Assembly: GCA_020061585.1 (NCBI GenBank)
Contig: JAGUXX010000299.1
Coordinates: 1-38,909, forward strand
Source: Betaproteobacteria bacterium
GTDB lineage: Bacteria; Pseudomonadota; Gammaproteobacteria; Burkholderiales; Thiobacillaceae
Reading direction: 5' to 3'
DNA length: 38,909 nucleotides
The position numbers were made by a program, and so were the translations under genes. The number at the start of each line of letters is the position of its first letter. The stretch's first letter is position 1. Under the pieces are notes generated by a model. It searched no databases. It was not told the origin of the DNA and saw nothing but the letters and a program-made list of their open reading frames with translations. Shown piece by piece: positions 32,664 through 38,909 of the stretch.

Positions 32664-33944
32664 ATGCCGGCCGAGCAAGACAAGCGGCGCTACGAGATTT
32701 CCTGGTTCACGGCGGAATTTGTCGATGGCGGTGTGGAGTTGGCGTTTCGCGCGGCGCGCCATCGACGCGTGGTGCGCCAGACGCGCATCGCATTCAGCAC
32801 GGTGATTCTGGTGCTGTTTGCGCTGGCCTATACCGATTACCTGGCTCTGGGTCTCGGCGATGCTTTTTATGCGCTGCTCAAAAGTCGCCTGGCGCTGGCG
32901 GTGCTTTGTCTGCTGGTGGTCTTCAGCGCCGGCCGGCTATGGCGATCGTTGATGGATGGCGTCACGCCGACCGCTATCGGGATCATCGGCGTGGCCGGGT
33001 TTCTCAGCGTCACCTTGCTGCGTCCTTATGAAGTCGGCTGGCATGGCATGAGCATGATGCTGATTCTGTTCGGCTTGTATGTGTTCCTGCCGAACCGGTT
33101 TTTGTTCGCGCTGGCAACCGCGCTGACCTCGTCGTTGCTGTTCATGTTGTTGCTGGACGCCCATTTCCATCTGCTCGGGCGCGAACTGCTGACGCTGGCG
33201 ATACTGCTCACCGGCGTCAACCTGCTTGGCGCGCGCGTCGCGTATCGCCATAGTTGCGGCATGCGGCTGGCCTATGCCAGCGAAGCGCTGCGCCGCAAGA
33301 TGCGCGGCCGGTTGCATCGGAGCGAGGCATCGTTGGCGGGTTTGCAAGCCGAACGCGATGCCGTGCTGAATCACGATCCGCTGCTGGGAACCATCGATCG
33401 CCGGCATTTCGAACATCTGCTGCGCCGCGCCGTGAGCCGCTGTTCCGAACGCGGCGCGTTCGGGCCGATCGGTCTGATGCTGATCGAGGTCGACTACTTC
33501 AAGCAGGTCGTCGATACCTACGGTGTTCAGCACCGCGTGGCCATCCTGGAGCATCTGGTCATGCTCGCGCATGGCGTGTTGCGGCGCGCCGACGGGGGCG
33601 TGGCGCAATTCGCGGAAGCCTCGTTCGCCGCGCTGCTGATCGACTGCGATCAAAACGCGGCGAATCGGCTGGCGGATGAACTGCGCGGCGCGCTGTATCG
33701 CACGCCATTGCGCCTGCCCGAGACGACACTGTGCATCAGCGCCAGCATCGCCGTCGCCCCATTGCTTGCGGATGAGTCCGCCGATTCCTTGCGGCGACGC
33801 GCGGAGGCCGCCCTGGCGATGGCCAGGGTGAAGGGCGGCAACCGGGTGGAACAGGCGATATCCGGCGTGTTCATCGCGCCACTTGAGGGCGGCGCCGGAG
33901 ACGCTCAAAATGCCGTGCCCGACCCCGCCCTGGAGCGCCCATGA
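32664..33944 (+). CDS. Membrane protein with degenerate (inactive) GGDEF domain
   Basis: The product is 426 residues. A soluble start of about 45 residues is followed by six hydrophobic helices (about 45-200), a helical linker, and a GGDEF-fold domain (about 235-400). The fold is recognisable from DPLLGTIDRR (for DPLTGLxNRR), LMLIEVDYFKQVVDTYG, and the C-terminal EAALAMARVKGGNRV. The active-site loop GG(D/E)EF is replaced by AEASF (317-321). The first metal-binding Asp is Glu and no I-site is present, so it cannot be a normal cyclase. A GTP- or c-di-GMP-binding or scaffold role is possible. It begins 24 nt after glyS and overlaps gmhB by four bases (ATGA), so it belongs to this operon. Confidence 0.85.
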   Translation: MPAEQDKRRYEISWFTAEFVDGGVELAFRAARHRRVVRQTRIAFSTVILVLFALAYTDYLALGLGDAFYALLKSRLALAVLCLLVVFSAGRLWRSLMDGVTPTAIGIIGVAGFLSVTLLRPYEVGWHGMSMMLILFGLYVFLPNRFLFALATALTSSLLFMLLLDAHFHLLGRELLTLAILLTGVNLLGARVAYRHSCGMRLAYASEALRRKMRGRLHRSEASLAGLQAERDAVLNHDPLLGTIDRRHFEHLLRRAVSRCSERGAFGPIGLMLIEVDYFKQVVDTYGVQHRVAILEHLVMLAHGVLRRADGGVAQFAEASFAALLIDCDQNAANRLADELRGALYRTPLRLPETTLCISASIAVAPLLADESADSLRRRAEAALAMARVKGGNRVEQAISGVFIAPLEGGAGDAQNAVPDPALERP

Positions 33945-34498
33945 AACTTGTCATACTCGATCGCGATGGCGTGATCAATTTCGACTCCGATCAGTTCATC
34001 AAGAATCCACGCGAATGGAACCCGATACCCGGCAGCCTGGAAGCCATCGCGCAACTCAATCAGGCCGGTTTCCGGGTGGTGGTGGCCACCAATCAATCCG
34101 GCATTGGACGTGGGTTGTTCGACATGTCCACGCTCAACGCGATTCACGCCAAGATGCACAAGCTGGTCGGTCAGGTCGGCGGGCGCATCGACGCGGTGTT
34201 CTTCTGCCCGCATGCGGCGGATTCGCGCTGTAGCTGCCGCAAGCCGAAAGCCGGTCTGTTCAGCGACATCGCCGCGCGATTTCATGTCGACTTGCCGAAC
34301 GTCTATGCCGTCGGCGACGCGCTGCGCGACATTCAGGCGGCGATCAGCGTCGGCGCGCGACCGGTGCTGGTTAAGACCGGCAAGGGTATGCGCACCATCG
34401 AGGGCGGCCAACTGCCCGATGTTGTGCCGGTGCACGAAAACCTGGCGCAAGCCGTGCAAGCCATCATCAACACCCCGACCACAACGCCTGCCCTGTGA
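33941..34498 (+). CDS. gmhB: D-glycero-beta-D-manno-heptose-1,7-bisphosphate 7-phosphatase
   Basis: The product is a 185-residue HAD-family phosphatase of the ADP-heptose pathway for the lipopolysaccharide inner core. Motif I is ILDRDGVIN (nucleophile and acid Asp), motif II is the VATNQSGIGRG segment, and motif IV is VGDALRDI. The zinc-binding loop CPHAADSRCSC is complete. A Lys in CRKPKAG is the HAD motif III residue. The start overlaps the upstream stop by four bases. It lies next to plsC, a common arrangement in betaproteobacteria. Confidence 0.94.
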   Translation: MKLVILDRDGVINFDSDQFIKNPREWNPIPGSLEAIAQLNQAGFRVVVATNQSGIGRGLFDMSTLNAIHAKMHKLVGQVGGRIDAVFFCPHAADSRCSCRKPKAGLFSDIAARFHVDLPNVYAVGDALRDIQAAISVGARPVLVKTGKGMRTIEGGQLPDVVPVHENLAQAVQAIINTPTTTPAL

Positions 34499-35199
34499 TG
34501 ATTTTCCTGCGTTCCCTGATTTTCCTGCTGGTCAAGGCGCTGATGACCATTCCGTTCAGCCTGATCACCCTGATGACCTTTCCGTTTCCGCCGCTGGCCC
34601 GCTATCGGGTGATCGCGCAATGGAGCGCCATCGTCAACTGGTTGAGCCGGGTGATCGTCGGCATCACCTACCGGGTCGAGGGCATCGAGAATCTGCCCGC
34701 CGAGCCGGCGGTGATTCTGTCGAAACATCAGTCGGCCTGGGAAACCATTGTGTTCCAGCAGATCTTTCCGCCGCTGTCGTTCGTGTTGAAGAAGAACCTG
34801 CTGTACATCCCGTTCTTCGGCTGGGGGTTGGCGCTGTTCAGCCCGATCGCCATCGATCGCGGCGCCGGTCGGGAAGCGCTGAAACAGATCGAAGCGCAAG
34901 GCCGTGAGCGGCTCAAGAGCGGTTTCTGGGTGTTGATTTTTCCGGAAGGCACGCGGGTCGCGCCGGGTGAGGCCGGTCGATTCCAGGTCGGCGGCGCCTG
35001 GCTGGCGGTGAAGGCCGGCGTGTCGGTGGTGCCGGTGGCGCACAACGCCGGCCGGTTCTGGCCGAAGAACGGTTTTCTCAAATATCCCGGCGAAATCGTG
35101 GTCAAGATCGGCAAGCCGATCCCCGCCGGCGGCCGCAAGGCCGCGCAAGTGCTGGCCGAGAGCGAGAACTGGATCGTGGACGCGATGCGTGGCCTGTAA
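34498..35199 (+). CDS. plsC: 1-acyl-sn-glycerol-3-phosphate acyltransferase (PlsC family)
   Basis: The product is a 233-residue inner-membrane enzyme that makes phosphatidic acid from lysophosphatidic acid. It has an N-terminal hydrophobic helix (about 2-25). The catalytic motif reads KHQSAWE, an HX4E variant of the usual HX4D. FPEGTR, the glycerol-3-phosphate binding motif, is present, and VVPVAHNAG is the fourth block. ATG 34498 overlaps the gmhB stop (TGATG); the codon before it is GTG, which could also start. It closes the glyQ-plsC run. Confidence 0.93.
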   Translation: MIFLRSLIFLLVKALMTIPFSLITLMTFPFPPLARYRVIAQWSAIVNWLSRVIVGITYRVEGIENLPAEPAVILSKHQSAWETIVFQQIFPPLSFVLKKNLLYIPFFGWGLALFSPIAIDRGAGREALKQIEAQGRERLKSGFWVLIFPEGTRVAPGEAGRFQVGGAWLAVKAGVSVVPVAHNAGRFWPKNGFLKYPGEIVVKIGKPIPAGGRKAAQVLAESENWIVDAMRGL

Positions 35200-35271
35200 T
35201 CGCCACGCTGTCGCGACGCTGTTTGGCGGCGTAACATCACAAGCGGACTTTTTTGTCGCAAATTTGAAATC

Positions 35272-35997
35272 ATGACCGCTCTGGAAAAACCCGGCCCCTG
35301 GCCCGCGCGGCTGGACGTGCTGCAAAGCTTCAGCGGCTTGTTGCTCGGCTTGTTCATGTGGCTGCATATGCTGTTCGTCTCGTCGATACTGCTCGGCGAG
35401 GAGGCGATGTGGACGGTGGCGCGCTTCTTCGAAGGCTATTTCCTGTTTGGTTACGGCTTGCCCTGGCTGGTGTCGCTGTTCGTCGCCGGCATCTTCACCT
35501 TGTTCGTCATCCACGCCTGGCTGGCGCTGCGCAAATTTCCCGCGCAATGGCGGCAACATCGGCTGTACTGGACGCACCTGCGCTCGATGCGGCATGAAGA
35601 CACCACGCTCTGGTTGGTTCAGGTCATCACCGGCTTCGGCATGTTCTTCCTGGCGCCGGTGCATCTTTATTTGATGATGACGCATCCGGAACTGATCGGC
35701 CCGTATGAATCCGCCGACCGGGTCTGGAGCGGCATGCTCTGGCCGTTGTATCTGGCGCTGCTGTTCCTGGTCGAACTGCACGCCGGAATCGGCTTGTATC
35801 GGCTGGCGGTGAAGTGGGGCAATTTTTCCGACCCGGCCAGCGCCCGGCGCAAGCTGAAGCGGCTGAAGTGGGCATTCACCGGGTTTTTCCTGGTGCTTGG
35901 CCTGGTGACGCTGGCGGCGTACATCAAGCTCGGCATCGAACACGCGCCGCAGGTCGGAGAACCCTATGTTCCAGCCTCGTTGAGGACCGCGCCATGA
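35272..35997 (+). CDS. frdC: Quinol:fumarate reductase diheme cytochrome b subunit
   Basis: The product is a 241-residue, five-helix membrane anchor of the Wolinella type. His32, His81, His131 and His170 have spacings of 49, 50 and 39, the same as the four heme ligands of Wolinella FrdC (44, 93, 143, 182). Glu54 and Glu168 fall where Wolinella Glu66 (menaquinol oxidation) and Glu180 (proton E-pathway) lie. This supports two heme b groups and quinol oxidation coupled to a compensatory proton transfer. Operating direction cannot be read from sequence. The start has no strong ribosome binding site; the upstream TTTTTTGTCGCAAATTTG is AT-rich. Its stop overlaps frdA's start (ATGA). Confidence 0.92.
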   Translation: MTALEKPGPWPARLDVLQSFSGLLLGLFMWLHMLFVSSILLGEEAMWTVARFFEGYFLFGYGLPWLVSLFVAGIFTLFVIHAWLALRKFPAQWRQHRLYWTHLRSMRHEDTTLWLVQVITGFGMFFLAPVHLYLMMTHPELIGPYESADRVWSGMLWPLYLALLFLVELHAGIGLYRLAVKWGNFSDPASARRKLKRLKWAFTGFFLVLGLVTLAAYIKLGIEHAPQVGEPYVPASLRTAP

Positions 35998-37967
35998 AGA
36001 TCAGCATCACCGACGTGCTGGTGGTCGGCGGCGGTCTGGCCGGTTTGCGCACCGCCATCGGCGCCAAGCGGCGCGGGCTGGAAACGCTGATCCTGTCGCT
36101 GGTGCCGGCCAAGCGTTCGCATTCGGTCGCCGCGCAGGGCGGCATGCAGGCCAGCCTGGCGAATGGCGTCAAGGGCGAGGGCGACAACGAGGACGTGCAT
36201 TTCGAGGATACCGTGCGCGGCTCCGACTGGGGCTGCGACCAACGCGTGGCGCGGATGTTCGCCCACATGGCGCCGAAGGCGGTGCGCGAACTGGCGGCCT
36301 GGGGCGTGGCCTGGAATCGCGTGCAACGCGGCGAGCGCGAGGTGGTGATCAACGGTCAGCGCGTCACGCTCACCGAAAAAGCGGCCGCGCACGGCCTGAT
36401 CACCGCGCGCGATTTCGGCGGCACGCGCAAATGGCGCACCTGTCACACCTCCGACGGCACCGGCCACGCGATGTTGTACACGGTCAGCGATCAGGCCATC
36501 GCCGAAGCCATTCCGGTGCGCGAACGCATCGAGGCGCTGGCGCTGATTCATGACGGCGAACGCTGCCACGGCGTGGTCACGCGCGACCTGATCAGCGGCG
36601 AATTGTCCGCCTGTCTGGCGCGCGCCACGGTGCTGGCCACCGGCGGCTACGGGCGGATCTGGGGCATCTCCACCAACGCCCTGATCAACGAGGGCATGGG
36701 CGCGGCGTTGGCCCTGGAAACCGGCGTCGCCCGCCTGGGCAACATGGAAGCGGTGCAGTTTCATCCCACCGCCATCGTGCCGGCCGGCATTCTGGTTACC
36801 GAGGGCTGTCGCGGCGACGGCGGTCTGCTGCTGGACCGTGACGGTCACCGGTTCATGCCGGATTACGAGCCGGAGAAAAAGGAACTCGCCTCGCGCGACG
36901 TGGTGTCGCGCCGCATGGCCGAGCATATGCGGGCGGGCAAGGGCGTCCAATCGGCTTACGGCGAACACCTGTGGCTGGACATCACCAATCTGGGCGCGGC
37001 GCACATCGACCGGAACCTGCGCGAAGTGAAGGACATCTGCCGCTATTTCCTGGGCATCGACCCGGCCAAGGATCCCATCCCGGTGCGTCCCACCCAGCAT
37101 TACTCGATGGGCGGCGTGCGCACCGATCATCGCGGCGAATCGCCCTGGCTGTCCGGCTTGTTTTCCTGCGGCGAAGCGGCCTGCTGGGACATGCACGGCT
37201 TCAACCGCCTGGGCGGCAATTCGGTCGCCGAAACCGTGGTGGCCGGCATGCTGGTCGGCGAATATGTCGCCGATTACTGTCAGTCGCGAGTCGGTCAGGC
37301 CGACCTGTCGCAGGCGCTGGCGCGCCAGTTCGTCGAGCGCGAGCGGGCGGCGCTGGCCGCCATCGTCGCCCATCCCGGCGGAGAAAACCCGATTGCCTTG
37401 CGCGCCGACATGGAACGCGTGATGACCGACAAGGTCGGTCTGTTCCGCAACGGACCGGATCTGCAAAGCGCGGTCGCCGAACTGTCCGAATTGCTGGCGC
37501 GCAGTCGCCGGGTCGGCATCCGCGGCAAACACCTCGATGCCAACCCGGAGCTGGTGCTGGCCTACCGCTTGCCGCGCATGCTGAAAGTGGCGCTGACTGT
37601 GGCGCTGGGCGCGCTGAATCGGGTCGAAAGTCGCGGCGCGCATTTCCGCGAGGACTTCCCGGCGCGCAACGACCGCGACTGGCTGAATCGCACCCTGGCC
37701 TGCTGGCGCGAGGGCGACGAACTGCCGACGCTGGATTACGAGGCGCTGGACGTGATGCATATGGAACTGCCGCCGGGTTTTCGCGGGTATGGCGTGAAGA
37801 ACATCATCGAGCACCCGCACAGCGCCTTGCGCCAGGCCGAGGTCGATGAATTTCGCGCCGGCCACCTCGACCGCTACAAGCTGCAACTGGCGTTGATGTC
37901 GTTCAAGCAACTGCTGCCGGTACGCTATCGCGGCAGAAACGCGCGCCTGGACGAAACCCTGCCATGA
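35994..37967 (+). CDS. frdA: Fumarate reductase flavoprotein subunit
   Basis: The product is 657 residues (Wolinella 656). The FAD-binding start [15 protein letters not shown] is followed by [10 protein letters not shown], in which His43 is the covalent FAD attachment site at the same number as in Wolinella. Active-site segments are HPT in [17 protein letters not shown], the catalytic-Arg region [13 protein letters not shown], and [11 protein letters not shown] 35994 overlaps the frdC stop by four bases, and this start is preferred over the longer frame from 35814, which would lie inside frdC. The enzyme reduces fumarate at this subunit on the cytoplasmic side. Confidence 0.96.
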   Translation: MKISITDVLVVGGGLAGLRTAIGAKRRGLETLILSLVPAKRSHSVAAQGGMQASLANGVKGEGDNEDVHFEDTVRGSDWGCDQRVARMFAHMAPKAVRELAAWGVAWNRVQRGEREVVINGQRVTLTEKAAAHGLITARDFGGTRKWRTCHTSDGTGHAMLYTVSDQAIAEAIPVRERIEALALIHDGERCHGVVTRDLISGELSACLARATVLATGGYGRIWGISTNALINEGMGAALALETGVARLGNMEAVQFHPTAIVPAGILVTEGCRGDGGLLLDRDGHRFMPDYEPEKKELASRDVVSRRMAEHMRAGKGVQSAYGEHLWLDITNLGAAHIDRNLREVKDICRYFLGIDPAKDPIPVRPTQHYSMGGVRTDHRGESPWLSGLFSCGEAACWDMHGFNRLGGNSVAETVVAGMLVGEYVADYCQSRVGQADLSQALARQFVERERAALAAIVAHPGGENPIALRADMERVMTDKVGLFRNGPDLQSAVAELSELLARSRRVGIRGKHLDANPELVLAYRLPRMLKVALTVALGALNRVESRGAHFREDFPARNDRDWLNRTLACWREGDELPTLDYEALDVMHMELPPGFRGYGVKNIIEHPHSALRQAEVDEFRAGHLDRYKLQLALMSFKQLLPVRYRGRNARLDETLP

Positions 37968-37971
37968 GACA

Positions 37972-38026
37972 GTATGGTGCGCCATGCGCACCATCGAGCT
38001 AAATCGGTGCGCATGGCGCACCCTAC
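37972..38026. repeat. REP pair (BIME-like) between frdA and frdB
   Basis: Two hairpin units face each other: GTAT plus GGTGCGCCATGCGCACC (37972-37992), and its exact reverse complement followed by CTAC (38006-38026), that is, a GTAG head on the minus strand. The arms are perfect 17-bp inverted repeats with a 13-nt spacer, and each arm can fold alone (GGTGCGC-CAT-GCGCACC). The architecture equals that at 22575-22631. It ends immediately before the frdB ribosome binding site (GGGAAGGA, 38027-38034). Confidence 0.8.
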
Positions 38027-38038
38027 GGGAAGGATGTC

Positions 38039-38779
38039 ATGAATTCACGCAGCCTCACTTTCAACGTCTTCCGCCACAATCCGCGTGATGCCGCCAGCCA
38101 GCCGCGTGTCGTGCAGTATCAACTGGAAGAAACCCCGGGCATGACCTTGTTCATCGCCCTGACCCGCATCCGCGAGACGCTGGACCCCGGCCTGAATTTC
38201 GATTTCGTCTGCCGCGCCGGGATCTGCGGCTCCTGCGCGATGGTCATCAACGGCCGGCCCGGACTGGCCTGCCGCACGCTGACCGCGGAATTGCCGGCGG
38301 ACATCCGCTTGTTTCCGTTGCCGGGTTTCGAACTGATCGCCGATCTTTCGGTGAACACCGGCAAATGGATGCGCGGCATGAGCGAACGGCTGCAAGCCTG
38401 GTTGCATCCGCGCGAGACAGCCGACATCGATGCGCTGGAGGCGCGCATGGAGCCGGACCTGGCGGAGGCGATCTATGAACTGGATCGCTGTATCGAATGC
38501 GGCTGCTGCGTCGCGGGTTGCGGCACGGCGCAAATGCGCCCGGACTTCGTCGGCGCGGTTGGCATGAACAAGATCGCGCGTTTCCGCCTCGATCCGCGCG
38601 ATGCGCGAAGCGACGCCGAGTTTTTCGATCTGGTCGGTGACGACAGCGGCATCTTCGGTTGCATGAGCCTGCTCGGTTGCCACGATGTCTGCCCCAAGGC
38701 GTTGCCGTTGCAGACTCAGATCGCCTATCTGCGGCGCGGCATGGCGCGCCAGGGCTGGTCGGCGAAACCCGCGAGCTGA
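38039..38779 (+). CDS. frdB: Fumarate reductase iron-sulfur subunit
   Basis: The product is 246 residues (Wolinella 239). The plant-type ferredoxin domain binds [2Fe-2S] with Cys-x4-Cys-x2-Cys-x11-Cys, starting CRAGICGSC. The C-terminal helical domain has CIECGCCVAGC and CMSLLGCHDVCPK for the [4Fe-4S] and [3Fe-4S] clusters. It passes electrons from FrdC hemes to FrdA. ATG 38039 has GGGAAGGA upstream. Order C-A-B is as in Wolinella. A REP pair separates it from frdA. Confidence 0.95.
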   Translation: MNSRSLTFNVFRHNPRDAASQPRVVQYQLEETPGMTLFIALTRIRETLDPGLNFDFVCRAGICGSCAMVINGRPGLACRTLTAELPADIRLFPLPGFELIADLSVNTGKWMRGMSERLQAWLHPRETADIDALEARMEPDLAEAIYELDRCIECGCCVAGCGTAQMRPDFVGAVGMNKIARFRLDPRDARSDAEFFDLVGDDSGIFGCMSLLGCHDVCPKALPLQTQIAYLRRGMARQGWSAKPAS

Positions 38780-38909
38780 TCAGGTTTTTTCAGGTTCGAC
38801 CGACTGCGCGGCGGCCAGGGTTTCCAGCGCGGCGGCGAAATCGAATCGTTCCACCTGCCGCGTCAGACGGGCCAGGGTCTGCGGCGGCAGGGTCCGCGCC
38901 AGCAGCGGC
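38780..38909 (-). CDS. C-terminal fragment of a gene running off the right edge
   Basis: The 42 visible codons end at TGA (38780-38782), directly next to the frdB stop and convergent with it. The peptide contains LPPQTLARLTRQVERFDF followed by an Ala-rich helix. Such a helical end is often found at the C-terminus of multidomain sensor kinases after a receiver or HPt domain, but this fragment is too short to decide. Codon use matches the other genes. Confidence 0.55.
   Translation of the reverse strand, partial: PLLARTLPPQTLARLTRQVERFDFAAALETLAAAQSVEPEKT

Noticed and set aside
35235-35262. Possible Fnr box before frdC
   Set aside because: TTTTTTGTCGCAAATTTG has a TTTG-TCG-CAAA symmetry, but does not match TTGAT-N4-ATCAA, so I do not call it.
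35964-38021. Minus-strand open frame of 685 codons
   Set aside because: It is a shadow of frdA; frdA has all active-site motifs.
1-38909. tRNA, rRNA, CRISPR, insertion sequence or prophage
   Set aside because: I read both strands of all intergenic gaps and found no cloverleaf, no regularly spaced repeats and no transposase or phage gene. The only repeats are the REP and palindrome pairs and one 7-bp triplet.

Overview
The window looks like chromosomal DNA of a GC-rich Gram-negative proteobacterium, most likely a betaproteobacterium. Three observations support this: the glyQ-glyS-gmhB-plsC gene order, the slt / NDUFA9-like / cca gene order, and the two-subunit glycyl-tRNA synthetase. The placement is inferred from gene content and order, not from a phylogeny. 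I see no tRNA, rRNA, CRISPR array, insertion sequence or prophage.

Layout. (1) 35-3427, minus strand: a PLP-dependent arginine/lysine/ornithine decarboxylase followed by a seven-helix DUF2914-type membrane protein. (2) 3852-13930: a signalling block. It holds a membrane histidine kinase with a degraded ATP-binding domain, its FixJ-type response regulator, a small PilZ-like protein, a small secreted protein, a 1375-residue hybrid kinase with five PAS domains, a GGEEF diguanylate cyclase, a USP-like protein, and a PAS-LuxR one-component regulator. dcd (dCTP deaminase) runs against the block. (3) 13960-18864, minus strand: slt, an NDUFA9-like epimerase, cca and a Crp/Fnr regulator, tightly packed. 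(4) 18992-22197: two small envelope proteins (glycine-zipper and DUF3106) divergent from an OmpR/EnvZ-like pair. (5) 22724-29134, minus strand: one gene for a 2136-residue exported protein of unknown function. (6) 29492-35199: glyQ, glyS, a membrane protein with a catalytically dead GGDEF domain, gmhB and plsC. (7) 35272-38779: frdCAB, a quinol:fumarate reductase whose cytochrome subunit keeps the heme ligand spacing of the Wolinella diheme enzyme. (8) The C-terminal 42 codons of a minus-strand gene run off the right edge.

How the parts may work together. The PilZ-like gene and the diguanylate cyclase gene are about 5 kb apart, yet each is preceded by the same 18-bp element (17 of 18 positions match). 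In both cases a TCTAA hexamer start follows exactly 18 bp later. A weaker version with the same spacing precedes the kinase gene. This suggests a small regulon, plausibly controlled by the FixJ-type regulator encoded beside it and linked to cyclic-di-GMP signalling. The regulator's partner kinase has lost the residues needed to bind ATP, so it may act as a phosphatase or as a non-catalytic sensor.

The strongest candidates for something undescribed are this kinase/regulator/promoter set and the giant exported protein. Two repeat families lie inside operons: GTAG-headed REP pairs (frdA/frdB gap, and beside the giant gene) and GTCA..CCAG palindrome pairs (both sides of glyQ).
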